Below, piece by piece: positions 23,332 to 36,404 of a stretch of DNA of 64,000 nucleotides. The first letter of the stretch is position 1. Every line of letters starts with the position of its first letter. This stretch comes from Actinomortierella ambigua. Its lineage: Eukaryota; Mortierellomycota; Mortierellomycetes; Mortierellales; Mortierellaceae. A program made the position numbers and the translations under genes. The DNA lies in assembly GCA_016098155.1 (NCBI GenBank), contig JAAAJB010000057.1, positions 1-64,000 of the forward strand, read 5' to 3'. The notes below the pieces were generated by a model. That model was not told where the DNA came from and searched no databases. It saw nothing but the letters and a program-made list of their open reading frames with translations.

Positions 23332-25934
23332 CTAGCCAAAGTAGGAGGCATTTTCTGATTAGTCATAGAAAGTGAACAAATTACTTGGAGATTGCTTCAT
23401 AGGGCGCGAGTCAACCTACTTTTGAGAGTTGTTTAGGTAAAAGTAAATGGGTAGAGTCTGTAAAGAGGCTGAGGTGTTCAAGTGCGGTGAGATGGTAAAG
23501 GTTGTGATGAACGGTGAGGGTGTTGATGTGAAAAATGGGATGTTCTGGTTGGTGGGTGTATATATATGTATGAACCGTATACGTATTGGTGTTGGATTTC
23601 ATCTGTTGGTGACCTTTACTATCGTTTACAAGTCCCAGGGCAGAAAAAAAAAAGCCCAAGTAAAGTAGCATTGCATTGATTTTGACGTCAGAAGTAAAAG
23701 ATCGCTTCATAAACATGGGACAGAAAGATGTTACGCTGTTTGGATTGACAGGGATTGGGAGTACGCCGAGAGTCCAATAGCCTGTGTCTCCTTTGCTTTT
23801 TCCTTTGCACGTTTCGGTCATGAAAGAGTCGCAGGTATCCCACCGAAGCGAAGAGCTAAAAATTGTAACAGCTGCCCCCGAGCATCTTTCCCGCAGTGTG
23901 AATCCATTGTGGCGCACTTACTGATCCGACACTGTCACACAGGCAAGTCGATGGATTTGATTCGTGTATTACTGCCAAACATGTCAAAGAGAGGGCTGTG
24001 CAAGTAAATTATCCATGCGAACGGCAGTACACAAAACCGTCATTGGTTCTTGTAACCCACAGAAGTTTACACTGTAGAGCACCGATCTTACTGCCAGGAC
24101 AAAATAGGAGGTAGCATCGACTTTTCAGCAGAAATCCTCCGACTGCACAGCCTTAGTAGGAGGAAACCCAAGTGAGAGGAGGTATCTGAAAGGCTTTTGG
24201 ATTTTAAACTATTGATCACTGTACGATTGGTGAAACTATGCGTACGTAAATTGTACACCATGGCTGTCGCCATAAGGCGTCTTTCCAGCAAAGATGCAGA
24301 ATTGCTTGCGAGCGCCTCCTAGCCTTCCAACTGCTATTGTATTTCTACTTCGTTTTCTGAAGAACAATACTGCTGAAGAGCTTGCGCTTCCGAGACACTC
24401 TTCTGCACAAATTGATACGGAGCAGATCGAGTAGACAAAAAAGAAGCGTATCTATCAAGGCGCTTTCGCAAGAGGGCATGCATGAAAACATGCACACCCG
24501 CCTTCAGTCTTTCCACATTATCTATTGGTCCGATCTATGCAGAGTGAGTGTGTAACTGCCACTGACTTATCATTCCTTGAGTTGTGAAAAGGCTGAATGT
24601 GCCAGGAGGAGAATCTCAACGACAGCGAGACGAGGGTAAATTGTTTTCGTGACTTTCGCTGTACATAGGAAAAGGCTGTTCCAAAGGCTGTTCCCCAATA
24701 GTGCTGACCCCTGGCTTGTTGATCCTTAACAGGGTCGCATTCGTCTCCTTGGGGACAATCGATGAACAAAAATTCCTTTCAGCTACGCGCGTGAGTATGC
24801 TCGTTATTTCTTTGGTTTAAATATCATTTCTATGTAAATGGATTACAGTATGTGATAGCTTACATACGGAGGTTGCTTTTATGTTCATGTCCTCAATTGC
24901 ACGAATGTTAACACGAAAATGACGCGACCCTTGACAACAAATTGTCTCACGTAATGAATTGGAAAATACTAAATTCCATAGTGTCTTTACCACCACTACC
25001 GGCAGTACCAGCAAAACCGCTTGTGTTGGCTGGTGGACTTGTTATTTTGACGTATTGACTTGAGATTTGGCAAAAAAAAGGGGAGGGGGAGGAGAGAAAT
25101 ATGAGCCACTATGTCTCCAACAGCTCGTAAGTGAGAATGAAGTCCACACTCATCAGCCGGCTCACGCCAGCAATAGCCCTTCTCTCAACTTCTCTCTCTA
25201 CATATCCTTTTCCCGACTCGTGGTGAGCTTCCACCTTTCATCATGGCCTATTGACCAGGTTGAGTGATATCCTCACAGATTACATAGGCTTTCTCCTACT
25301 TAGTCACCTTAGATACTCTAACATTTGTCTCTTTATTATTCCTTTTACTTTCTTGACATGGGAAACATTCGCATTTTTTAGAGTTGTCAAAGGTCGGCGA
25401 AGCCATTTTTTTTGGTCGCAGTGTTCTTTTGTTCTGAGGTGTGATGTCAAAGGGTTTATCCGATGAGCCTCTCAGAGTAGATGGCTGCATGGGGCTTTGG
25501 AGACAGATCCTCTGAAGGACACACTGAGAGATTGGGATGTGGTGTTTGCCAAAGACTGAAGTTTTGGTGGACTAGCAATTGCTATGGCTGTGAAGATACC
25601 TTGGAGGTGCCTGCGTTTTTTTTTCCTCAGAGAAAGGTGATTAATGTGAAGCTGCAATGGAGTTTGCCAAGCAGGATCTTGTGTGACAGAACTTTGATGT
25701 AAATGAAACTGAGTTGTCATAAAAGCCGTCAATGGCGGGATAACAAGTTCAGTTCGGAAAAAAAAAAGAATGTAACACAAAAAGTCCAACTTTAATGTAG
25801 TTCCGTATTTCTCCAATGTGACGAGAGTAAAGGGACAGTGCGCTTGAAAGTCACCGAGAGTTTCATATATCACGGAACAGCCAGGGGGAGGAGCAAATTC
25901 AGTAAGTGAAGAAGGGGGTTGGAAGACATTGGCG
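23332..25934. other. 2.6-kb region without a recognisable gene
   Basis: Includes the promoter of the cysteine-rich gene and the 3' UTR of the ADP/ATP carrier. Three short minus-strand ORFs lie end to end (24769-24518, 24516-24334, 24291-24088) and could be remnants of one decayed gene, but none resembles a family I know. An ATG with a nearby GTAAGT donor at about 25,110-25,126 (+) leads to no following exon that I can justify. Confidence 0.5.
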
Positions 25935-27177
25935 TTACGATGAACCGCCGCTGTACTTCTTGCCAAAGACGATGAGCTGAACCTGATCGTATCCTGAGAT
26001 GACGAGAGCACTGGCGATGGCACGGAGGACATTGGCTCCGGCACCCTTGAAGAGCGAACGGAAGCCTTCCTTGCGAATGACCTGGGAGAAAGCATCGATG
26101 GATGACTTGTACTTGACAGCTTCGCCCGAGGTCATCATCATGCGGCGACGAACGGTGTCGATCGGATAACCAACAAAAGCGGCCAAGTTGGTGATGCCAA
26201 AGCCAAGCACGAACGAGGCCAAGAATGAGTCTTGCAGCTGGGTAGGCATCATGGGTTTGATCGAGTCGTAGAGGCCAAAGTACCTGTTTTAGAGATTTTC
26301 GCAGACCCCCCCCCAATTGCGGTTAGCGTGTTGTCGTTTCTTCGTGATCACTCCATACCCTCCGCTGATGAAATTGTGGTGCTACCATGATATCATTTCG
26401 TTTGCAGTTGTCCTTCATTGAACTGCCTTCCTTCCTCGCTCCTCTCTCATCCCTCCCCCTTCAGCCAGATACCAGATACTTACAACCCGCGATAGACAGC
26501 AATGCCAACGACCGAAAGAGGGAAGCCGCGGTAGAGACCAATGATGCCGTCCGACTGGATGGTCTTGCGATAGACATCGACAAGGCCGTTGAACTGGCGT
26601 GGGGCGCCGTTCTTGCCCTTGGCGTCGTTCGCGAGGCGGGTACGGGCAAAGTCCAACGAGTAAGTAAAGACGAGCGAGACCGATCCCGCGGCAGCACCGT
26701 TGGCGATGTTGGCAGCGAACCACTTGGCATAGCCTTGGTCCTTCTTCACCTTGATCAAGGACTTGAAGTAATCGCGAAAGGCAAAGTTCAAGGCCTGGGT
26801 CGGGAAGTAGCGAATCACATTTGCGGTGTTGCCACGCCAGAGCTGCGGGACGCCTTCCTCAGCGACCACACGCCGGAAACAGTCGCCAATGCCCTTGTAA
26901 GGGTGCGAGAGACGTCCTGTCTTGAGCATCTCGTCCTGGTTCTGAATCAGCAGCTTCACACGCTCAATCGGCGCTGCGGCCGTCTTGGCAACCGCGGCCG
27001 TGACACCGCCCTACATGCATGCATATAATATAAATTTAGAGTTTGAGCCGACAGACCGCGACATGCGTCCATGAAAGAGTGAATGAGGCGAATGGAGCAT
27101 GAGGTGTTGCCTCGTACCATCATAAAGTCGGTGAAGAAGGCCTTGGCGTCCTTGGGCTTGGAGACAGTAACAGACAT
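25935..27177 (-). CDS. PET9: Mitochondrial ADP/ATP carrier
   Basis: Exons 27177-27118, 27010-26484 and 26283-25935, phases 0 and 2, give 311 aa. It exchanges cytosolic ADP for matrix ATP across the inner mitochondrial membrane. Three mitochondrial-carrier repeats show the P-x-D/E-x-x-K/R motifs PIERVK, LDFARTR and PIDTVR, and the diagnostic nucleotide-carrier signature RRRMMM is present (about residue 245). Other family matches are [21 protein letters not shown] across the first junction, [20 protein letters not shown] and [10 protein letters not shown]. Normal length and intact. A TATA-like element lies about 160 bp upstream. Its insertion into the membrane would depend on the TIM22 complex that includes Tim54, encoded at 12812. 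Confidence 0.96.
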
Positions 27178-27333
27178 GGTGGAGTTGGCAGGGTGAGGGG
27201 GCGAGGCTAGAGTGGAGGTGGGTGGGTAGAGTGGGGAGGGTGGAACAAGATAGTGGGGTATGCCCGGTGTTCCGTTGTGTATGCTTGGGAGTAGTGGTGT
27301 ATGTTTGAACGAGGATAGGTGTTGACGCTATTC

Positions 27334-27343
27334 CTTTATATAA
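27334..27343 (-). promoter_or_regulatory. TATA box of the ADP/ATP carrier gene
   Basis: TTATATAAAG on the minus strand, about 160 bp upstream of the carrier ATG at 27177, in otherwise GC-mixed sequence. The gene is expected to be strongly expressed, which fits a TATA promoter. Confidence 0.45.
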
Positions 27344-27838
27344 TGTGTGCTTTCACTCATGGGCAGAGAGAGAGAGGCTCAAGACATCCGTGGGCATGTT
27401 TGCTTTCCCTCCCTCTCTCTCACAAAAGTTCGATAGCCCAAAAAAGGAATTTCGATTCCCCTGCATGGCGCTCGGAAGTTGATTGTCCAGCTCCCTTCTT
27501 TGGCGGAGGGCCTGCCCACCTTCCTTCTTACATACAACAAGCTATTGGGATGGATTGCGAGGTAGGCTCCTCGGTTGCACAAGAACGAGCAACACAGGGT
27601 CATTCTCCTGAGCGCCCTTCTCCTTCGGCGGTTTTCGCCATCAATGCGGCTGTCTGCTGCTGCCGGAGATTTGACGTGCGCAGCTATGCAGTATTCGGGT
27701 ATTCATCAACGATGCACGCCTCGGGGTGTTTCCATTTCTGTCATCTAGGAGCGCATGTATGTGGTGGTTCTCTTTGCCCCATCTCGCACACACACAGACG
27801 CACACACCCACTGCACACATATATAATATACACATACA

Positions 27839-27840
<2 letters not shown>

Positions 27841-27876
<36 letters not shown>
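27841..27876. repeat. (CT)n microsatellite
   Basis: About 18 uninterrupted CT units on +, directly after a short CA/TA-rich segment (27790-27838). Confidence 0.95.
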
Positions 27877-27878
<2 letters not shown>

Positions 27879-28606
27879 GTCCTGTAATATTCATTCTGAT
27901 ATTCGATCTTGGAGAGACAATATCATTAGTTGCATGACCAGAATTTGAGGCATTATACGACACCCTTTTTATGAGTATCACCACGTCAGGGGGTCATGAT
28001 TGGCACCAGGGAGAGGGTAAAGTCGTAGGATAAGATGAACTTTTTGTAGCCAAAAAAAAAAAAAGACATTTGGTGGCAACGAACCTTTTTTTTTTATAGT
28101 CGTCTTCCCTAGAGTTACAGGCGTAGGGGACTCGTCTCTTCTCTCACTCTTATACACCCTCTTTCTGTGGTGATGGTTGTGGCTGTGGTTGTGTTCAGGG
28201 ACTTTGGGGGCGGCAACGGTCGATCCAGCATATCGCACCGGTGCAATATGTGGTACGATGGCTCCCGTTGTCGCGGTGAACGTGGCTGGCATGGAGGGAA
28301 GATCCTTGCAGTCACCACAGCCAATAAGATCGCGCCAAAAATGACCCTTTGGACTGGTATGCTGACTTTGCTCTCATCGTTCATGCATTTGTTGCGCCTG
28401 TCCCCACTCGCCAAACCATCATTCACCCACTCCCCCCCTACCCTTCCAGCACTCAGGGTGAAAGAAGCGTTCATCCCTCACCCAATTTGTGGAAAGAGCC
28501 ACTGAGAGAACCTCCTTTACCTTCTCCCCCTCCCCTCCTCTCTCACGACATCCACCTTTAACCTCTCCTCGCCTCAACACCCCCCATTTCAACCCTTTGG
28601 ACAGCA

Positions 28607-30289
28607 ATGCTTCCCGTAGAAGAATGGTACTACGAGGTGCCGTTGGTCACCCGTATCTATGCCACCAGCGCAGTCCTCGTTGCTCTTGGTGTGGTAAGTC
28701 TGCCTCATAGCCGCCCTCCACCTTCTAGTCAATTCTATTCCAGTGCAGGTGGCCTCTCAAGTGTCATGAACCAGAAGCAAACACAGACAGGACGATGAAT
28801 GTCAAATGCCAGGCCAATGTCATTATTTTTTTTCAGAAATCATTGCACTAGGAGACAAGGGTGGAACTGTGTGTGTCCGTGTCCATACATATGACAACAT
28901 CAACAACCACAAAGGAGCTTGCAGACACCGCTGTGTCGTTCTTTGTTGATTTTGGAGCATTCCTTGCCCACCAAACATTGCAACATGACTATCAGACAAA
29001 CCGTTCTCGACGATAGAATGATTCCAATAGGGCTTGATTGACTGGGACTAACGCTGATCGTCACATCTGATATGTTAATACGTGTCTGATAGCAAACGGG
29101 CTTCCTCAATGTCTACCAGCTCTATTTTGACTTTGAACACGTCTTTCAAAGGAATGAGGTAAAGTCTAGATTTGAATTCACTTCCTTATTATCAACACCC
29201 GATGGTCGACCATGCTACCGCATCTAACGCCTTTTTTTTTAACCCCTCTCATCTTGGCCTTGTGTTGTACGCTCTCCTTAGTACTGGCGGCCGATTACGA
29301 CATTTTTGTACTTTGGGCCACTTGGCCTGGATTTTGTCTTTCACATGTTCTTCCTTGTGCGATACAGCAGGATGCTGGAAGAAGGGTCGTTCTATGGTCG
29401 TACCGTGGACTATGCATGGATGCTCTTTCTGTCCGCCTTTGCACTCCTCGTAAGAAATGATTCTTTGTCACACTTATTTCCTAGTCTCCCATTCCCTCGA
29501 GGTTCTGCGGACAAAATTCCCCAAAGGATGATTATTTACACCGCATTTTCTATTTTCTTTTCCTATTCTGCAAAATGACTATTTTCTCTCTCTCTCTCTC
29601 TCCATCACAGTGCCTCTCGCCTTTTGTGTCAATGCCGTTCCTGGGCTCGCCTCTGGCATTCACGTTGGTCTACCTTTGGTCTCGTCGCAATCCCTCTATC
29701 CCACTCAACTTTTTGGGGCTGTTTGTCTTTACGGCGCCCTACCTGCCCTGGGTTCTGCTGGGTTTCACCTTGTTGCTCAATAGCCATTTCCCCACAGGCG
29801 ACTTGATGGGCATTGCTGTAGGCCATATCTACTACTTCTTTGAGGATGTGTGGCCCAAGGAGGCTCATTCGGGAGGTCGACGCTATCTCCAGACACCTGC
29901 ATTCTTGTGAGTCTCCCGCTCCATTCGTTTTCTTGTTGCAATGATTGATCGTATTTAGTCGCTGTTCATGTGGCTCTGACATCCTCTTTATGCGTGTTTT
30001 TTTATCGCTCGAATCTCCATGTAGGACGCAGCGGAGAGGCAATCTGGATATTCCAGTGGAGATTCCAGATGAGGTTTACCCACCACCAGCACCAGCGGTA
30101 GCAACGGGAACAGGTGCAGAAGACAATACAGACACCTACTCTACTACTGCTGGGTCTTCTTCTACATCCACAGCAGCTGGGGCCAACACAAGTACAACGT
30201 CGGCATCATCAGCTCCCAATCTGTCTGCCGAAGAAGCTCATGGAGCAGCTCAACCTCGACGTGGATACACACTCGCCGAGAGTCAATAG
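28607..30289 (+). CDS. DER1: Derlin (Der1-like ER-associated degradation protein)
   Basis: Five exons, 28607-28693, 29093-29158, 29282-29449, 29611-29906 and 30025-30289, give 293 aa. Derlins are inactive rhomboid-fold ER membrane proteins that act with the Hrd1 ligase to retrotranslocate misfolded proteins. The N-terminus EEWYYEVPLVTRIY, the junction-built VFQRNEYWRPITTFLYFGP and the segment LGLDFVFHMFFLVRYSRMLEE are characteristic. Further membrane segments follow (WMLFLSAFALLCLSPFVSMPF, LGLFVFTAPYLPWVLLGFTL) and HIYYFFEDVWP. The last 85 residues are Ser/Thr/Ala-rich and probably cytosolic. I do not see the SHP box (FxGxGxR) that binds Cdc48 in Dfm1/Derlin-1. Intron 1 is 399 nt. Which yeast derlin it matches best is not decided. 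Confidence 0.9.
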
Positions 30290-30451
30290 AATCGACAAGA
30301 TCTTTTAGTTTTTGCATTCAGCACGGAGAAATAAAGTCTTGATGCAAAAAAAAGAGGCATAAATTTAATGTTTTTTGGGATGGAAGGGGGGGGGCGGGAG
30401 ATATCCCGACACAATTCCCCACTCCATCTCACTCTCTTTGCACGCTCTGGT

Positions 30452-33400
30452 TTAAAACGAACCAACAGCATCAATCTCTTGGACAAGCCCATCCACAAAG
30501 CCCTGATCCGTGCACTTCATCTCGACATCCAGTCGCTTCGTATGATCCTCATCCGCACTCTTGATGGCCTTGATCAGACCAGCGACCTGGTACCCTTGCC
30601 AGGCACGACCAAAAAACGACGCGGCACCCTCGACGACCTCGACGACATGCGTGTGGGTGATGTCGCGCGTGATGCGCTCCACGGCCGACCAAAAGGCTTC
30701 GTCCTGACCATTCGTGCCCGTTCCAGACAGCGTCACAGAGACCGAGCCCGTCGCCGCAAATGTCTCGGGCTGTTCCGTCAGCACCTTGCTAAACTCGGCC
30801 CCCGTCAACCGAGGCATCGACAACATAAACGTCGACGGCGCAACCGAAAACACAAATTCGAGCTCCCGATCCATGCCCTGCACCGCATAGTGCAACGTGC
30901 CCATCACTTGCAGCTCATACCGAATCCGTCCCGTCACCAACAGCTCCAGCTCCAGCTCCGTCTCCCCACCGTGCCCTGGCACCATCAACGTCTTGGCAGA
31001 AATCGACTCCTTCCCGCTCTGCGTGCCTCCCAAACGAACATCAAACGAATCCGCCAACGAAATATACGCCGATTCGATCGCCGCCTCTAGTGTCTTCACC
31101 TTGATCGTCGCCACCACCAACGGCTCATGCTCCGTTTCCTGGCCTGGCAACGTCGGCACAGCCAACGAGGCGGGCGACATAGCCAGACCGTACGTCATCT
31201 CCACATATGCGTCCTGGGCCAGAGCCAGATCCGTGCGCTCTGGGAACGGCACGATCACTGCCGCTGCCTTGCTCGACGCCGATCCTGACGAAGCCGACTT
31301 CTTCGATTTGGTCGACTTTTTGGATTTTGGTGTCTTCGTCGTCTCTGCCCCGTCGGTCGTCTCCTTGGACTTCTTTGTCTTCTTCGTCTTCTTGGACTTT
31401 CCCTCCTCCTCGACGGCAGGTGGCGAGGCTGTCGCCTTGGCGGAGAACACCTCGGGGGTGGCAATTGTCTGCGGTGCAGGCGAGACAGGGAGTGGGATAT
31501 GGGCTGGCGAGAGCTCCTCGGCGACATCGATCAAGGATGCTCCTGTGGTTGCTGCTGCTGCCGCGGTGGAGCCCTTCTCCTTCTTGGACGACTTTTTCTT
31601 TTCCTTCTCGCCCTTGGGTGCCTTCTTCTTCTCTTTCTTTTCCTTCTTCTCCTTCTTGGCCTTAATCGCATCCAGACGCTGCTGCTGAGCCTGAGCCTCT
31701 GCATGCTGACGGGCTTCTTCTGGGTTCATGTAGGCCTTGGTCCGAGGAAGGTGCTCATCAGCGCCCAGTGGCACAGACAGATCCACCGAGTGCAATTCCG
31801 AATGGTCGGCGTCCAAGATGCCACGGATGGTCGGCACAGAGCTGTCCTTGCTGCCACCATACACCTGGAAACCATTGCCCTTCTTACTCGCGCCTGCAGA
31901 AGCTGCCATCGCTCCCGCACCAGCCCCTTCATCGTCACTGTTCGAGAGTACAGCATTCTCTGGCATCTCCTCTGTCGCAAACTCGACAGGAACAGTAGTC
32001 AGGGAAGACTCCTGTCGGCGCTTGGATTTCTTGCCATCCTTGCCCTTCTTGCTCTTCTTGACCTTGATGGGCTTGCTGAACTCATCGATGCTCAACTGCA
32101 CAATCGGAATCGACTCGACATCCATGTCGTCTTCGTCATCAATAGCAGCTGCACCTCTTCTGCCCTTGGACGAAACGCTCGAATCCCGGCTATCGTCACC
32201 ACCAATGTAATAAGGGTCGAGTTTCTGACGTGCCTTGCGCTCCGCCTTGCGCTATAGAGAAAAAATGAGAGGAGGGGGGAAGGAGCGGGGAGTTAGCAAT
32301 CATGTTTATGATTTTTTTTTCTTTCTGTTAGTCCTGCAGCCAAAATATTAAAATTAACACAGAAAGCGCGATAGCCCTTAGTGAAGACGAAAAAAAATGA
32401 AAGGAATGAGTCTCATATTGCCTTTTGGCGTACCTTATCACGACCCTCAGAGTCCTCCTTGGTGTCAGCTTCCGATGACTTGCCCTTACGCGACTTGGAC
32501 TTGCGAGATTTACCAGCAGGCGCAGCTCCTCCGGTCCATCCATAGCCATATGACGACGAGAGTTCGTGCTCATTCATAAAGTCGTCATCGTCCGACGACT
32601 CGCTCACAGGGTCCGGGACAGGTTCATAGATCCAGCGATCCAAATCCAACCCTTCCGGAATTGGCACTTTACGTTGAGCTTTGGGAGCGACAGGGTTCAG
32701 TTCCTGTTGGAAGAAGAGTGGGTACAGCTTGCCCAGGATAGAGGGTGGCGAGGGCAAGGTGGGCGCAAACGAAATCGAGTTTTCGATGCGCAGAGGCGTT
32801 CTAGGCAAATGTTCGGCGACAACATCCAAAATCGCAGCAATGTTGCAGGCCTAAAAGCAGTGGGAAAACAAAACAAAAAAAAAAGAGTTAATCAGATAAT
32901 TTGCCACGAGGTAGATGCAAATGATTCGACTTCATGACAAACAAAAGCAAACAATAGACAAAAAAGCAAATCCATGCCCACGTACTCGCTCTTGGACCTC
33001 TAGATCGTCATTACGGCCATACATCTCGCGGATGTTAATGCGGAGCGTATCCACCATCTCGCAGACCATCTCTCGCGACTGCTCATTCCAATCATGCTGG
33101 AGACCGTTCATCCAGTAGGCAAAGACTTTGATCATACTCTGCAGGTAAACAGCTTGAACGGCAGGGGGTAGATGGATAGCTTCCTTGTGGGAGAGATGCT
33201 CCAACGCTTCGAGGGGTGATTCGAGCAATGCGCAGTATTCGCCCGTCAACCACGCAGCGGCAAAAAGTACCATCGCATTAGAGTCCTCCTGCTTGACAGA
33301 TCCTATGAGCTTTGAATCTGCAAGCAGCCTCATCATCAACTTGACAGTGTATGGGCGCACAGTCTTGACACGGACACCAACATCCATAAACTGGTTCATG

Positions 33401-35212
33401 AGCAACTCGCCAGCATCGACACGCTGCAAGTTGGTCAGATCGGACAGCACAGCCAGATACCACTCAAAATTGGCGACGTTGGCGTATGAGTTTTGCGAGC
33501 AGATGAATACGATGCGGCGAACAATGTCAGTACGGTACGAGGTATCCATGGTGTCCGCATTAGTGTCTTCGTCGCCTAGTGGTAGCAAGTGTACAACCAG
33601 GCGCTTGACAATCTCAGGCAGGTTGCGCTTGTTGGCCATGCCGACAATCAGATCCAGAGCACGCAGGCGGATCGAAATATCCTGGTCGTCGAGGAACTTG
33701 AGAATGACATCCTTGTGGTCCGCCAGCAAGTGAGGGTGAGTTGGCAGAATCTTGGTCAGCGCCAGCAAGCCGAGATACTGCAGATTCTGATCGGGGTCCT
33801 CGAGAAACGTGCGCAGCTTGCTAACACAGGTAGCTGCTAGGGCAGCAGCGCTCTCTGCATTGCTTCCTGATCCCGAGGCGACGAGCATGCCTCCAGATAT
33901 AACAGCGTGAATACATTCGTACAGAAGGGACATTGATGGTGTTGTCTGGATCAGGTCCCGAATGGGAGGAAGAAGCTTCTTAGCAAGTCTTGGCTCATGA
34001 GGTGTGAGAGCCGCAAACTAAAAATGTCAGAGTCGAAGAGAGATGTTATGTTAGTACCGGACTGCAAAAGCTCATGGTCCTAGGCAGCATGTGCGCACAA
34101 TAACAACAACAACATACCAGCTTGATGATTTTAATCATCATCCAGTAATTTGAAGAGGTAGTCAATAGCCTGAATAGCTGAGGCGCCAACGACAGATAGT
34201 TCTTGGGATTGCGGCGAGCAAGTTCACAAATGACTGTAACCGCCGCTGAGACGACCGCTAATGAATCAAATGTATTGACAATTGTATTAATACCACCTTC
34301 ACAACCGACCTGGCCCTTCGACAACATGGGGTTCTGCACTCGGCAGGTACGTACCAGGATCCGGGTCATCCAGACGCTCCTTCATCCTAGGGAAGCTCAG
34401 ACGTAATCCTTCGGGATATTTCAAGAACACCTTGTACAGAACAAGGAGCACTTTTTTGCGAACAATAGGTCGAGAATGGTTGAGCATGGCGACAAGATCG
34501 GCACACAGGTCGCGCGCAAGGTCCGGCGTCAGAATATGCGCGAGTCCTGTCAATGCGACTCCAATTTCTCCCACTTGCGACGATGCGAGATCCTAAAGAA
34601 GGCGACTCAACATGGCAGTGAGTACGAGAGGCATTTTGGAAAACCATCCACGTCACCAAGCAGGAGGGAAAAAAAAGTGGTTGTACCTTCTTGATCAAGT
34701 TAGTGGTCAGCATCAACACATCAGTGTTCTGATCAAACGACTGGATGGCGCCCAAGTAGCCAATACCCTTGTACAGGAACTTTGGCGACGACATAACCTC
34801 GACGACGTGAAAAGATGCCCACGACATGTCATACCCCATCATTTGTAGCTAGAATATATGCGAAAGAGAGAGTTAAAGAGAGAGAGGGAGAGAGGGAGAG
34901 AGACAGAGAGAGAAGGAGAGAGAGAGATAAAAGAGGTGTTTGTTGTTAGAGGCTTTGGATACCCATTGCACGCTGGAAACTGAGGCGCAGAGTGACAGCC
35001 AGCAGATCGACAGACAAGCAAGAAGGAAGGTCGACGCGTACATAAGTTAGCTTGGCAATAGCCTGAGCCTTGAGGTCCGTGTCATTGCTGCGAAGCTCCT
35101 TGCGGATGTTGGTAATCTCCTTTGCGATGTAGGCCTGTTCATCCTTCTTGTGATGGCGCAGACCTCGGATGAGGTCTGTCAGAGAGTGCGAGAACAGGCT
35201 GGACATGGACAT
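30452..35212 (-). CDS. APL5: AP-3 adaptor complex large subunit delta
   Basis: Seven exons, 35212-35042, 34848-34687, 34592-34355, 34257-34118, 34017-32986, 32850-32434 and 32251-30452, give 1,319 aa. AP-3 sorts cargo from Golgi/endosomes to the vacuole, bypassing the late endosome. The adaptin N-terminal helical solenoid occupies about residues 1-590, with family matches LIRGLRHHKKDEQAYIAKEI, MGYDMSWASFHVVEVM, KVFLKYPEGLR, CELARRNPKNYLSLAPQLF, DQNLQYLGLLALTKIL and QDISIRLRALDLIVGM. A charged hinge with RKARQKLDPYYIGG, then a Lys-rich segment (KKEKKEKKEKKK), precedes a C-terminal ear-like domain. Start ATG at 35212 (MSMSSLFSHS). Length fits delta, not gamma, alpha or beta adaptins. Confidence 0.94.
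34861..34930. repeat. GA-rich tract in AP-3 delta intron 1
   Basis: Interrupted (GA)n on + with GGGA variants, inside the intron between exons 35212-35042 and 34848-34687; on the sense strand it is a long CT polypyrimidine tract. Confidence 0.9.
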
Positions 35213-35526
35213 TGTCCTGGGAATGCTTGGGAGAGGGATGAGGATGAATTCAGTACGTGTATCCAAAAAGATCCCCCATCAACCGACACAAAAACCCTTA
35301 AGCGCGTGTAAAAAAGAAATCACACACGGTATGGGAAAGATACGACCATCTCAGTCGCGAGGCTCGAGCGGAGCAGAGGCCACGCCAACATACACGCAAG
35401 CAGACCGAAAACATGATTGAGCTATCTGTGCTATGCCAGATCAGCGGTGCGCCAGGCTTATTGTCAAGAGACGCACAAGATGACCATGTCACAGCCCGGG
35501 GCCTGTATCACGGACTTGTCCACACT

Positions 35527-35678
35527 CCTACCTAAACTCGCCCCTCATAATCTAGATTTATCTGGTGTGGCTGCCCTAAACCAGTCTCCCAATATTGACA
35601 ACATTGGAAGGCTGCTTCAAGTCAGCCATAGTCTCGCTACATGAATCTAGTCTACGCGGGGTGAGTTTAGGTGGGAGG
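35527..35678. repeat. Imperfect inverted repeat (outer hairpin)
   Basis: Arms 35527-35557 (TCCTACCTAAACTCGCCCCT..) and 35645-35678 (..GGGGTGAGTTTAGGTGGGA) are complementary over about 30 nt with a few mismatches and a small indel, separated by about 90 nt. It adjoins the inverted repeat at 35703, so the two may form one element. Confidence 0.6.
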
Positions 35679-35702
35679 GTGGACAACGTACGGGTTGCGC
35701 CC

Positions 35703-35931
35703 GCAGTGGTGAAGGTCGTAGAGCCTGCAATTTATCATGGTTTGGCAGACCAAAATATCTCGATGCAACGGAGTCCAGCACCGAGGACAATAAAGGGAGC
35801 ACTAGTCTGCCATGGATTGTGGATCAAACCATGTCACCCATATTTTTCGGTGCTGGACTCCATATCGTCGGGACACTTTGGTCTGCCATGATAAACTGCA
35901 CGCTCAACCAACTTCGCCATAGCACAAGCAT
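35703..35931. repeat. Long imperfect inverted repeat (MITE-like)
   Basis: Arms 35703-35782 and 35848-35931 are complementary for about 80 nt with conserved cores TTTATCATGG, GGCAGACCAAA and GGAGTCCAGCACC. The loop is about 65 nt. Just outside, a direct repeat CATCCTCCCACCATGTT occurs twice (35945-35961 and 35985-36001). No transposase is encoded. Size and shape suit a non-autonomous DNA transposon or a transcribed hairpin. Confidence 0.65.
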
Positions 35932-36404
35932 CCCCTATGTTTTTCATCCTCCCACCATGTTTTTTTTTTCTTTTTTTTTTTTTCCATCCTCCCACCATGT
36001 TGCGGGGGCAACACTCTGGGGTGCATTTCTCGCTGATGCCCTTAACAACGTACCTCATGTCATGGAGCCAGAGAGAGAGAGAGAAAGGTAAGACTCGTGC
36101 TTGAGAATCGACTGGTCTTGCTCACCATTCAAGAGCATGCGGATGCTGATGAAGCAGATAGGGGCAAGTGCAGTGTTGACGAGATATGTGTGTATTTGTT
36201 TGTGTGTGTGGAGAAGGGAGAGGCGTTATTGAAGATGAAAGAGAGAGAGAGAGATGTTGCGAAAACTTTGAGTGCCACATAAATATGTCGACTCTGCACA
36301 GCATTTGTCCTTTTGTTTCTTTTAAATTGAACCTCGGTATATAGGTAGTCAAACAGGTCAAGCCGGACGGCGTAGACCAAGGTTGCATGCTAGCCTCTCA
36401 TGGA

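Larger units (their letters stand above)
27178..28606. other. Divergent intergenic region, ADP/ATP carrier / derlin
   Basis: 1.4 kb carrying both promoters. It contains a CT-dinucleotide microsatellite at 27841-27876 preceded by a CA-rich stretch. No credible gene was found; the longer ORFs are generated by low-complexity sequence. Confidence 0.55.

Noticed and set aside
30897..32257. Long + strand ORFs (263 and 252 codons) opposite AP-3 delta
   Set aside because: Antisense of the Lys/Glu/Ser-rich AP-3 delta hinge; they read as Ser/Phe/Leu runs.
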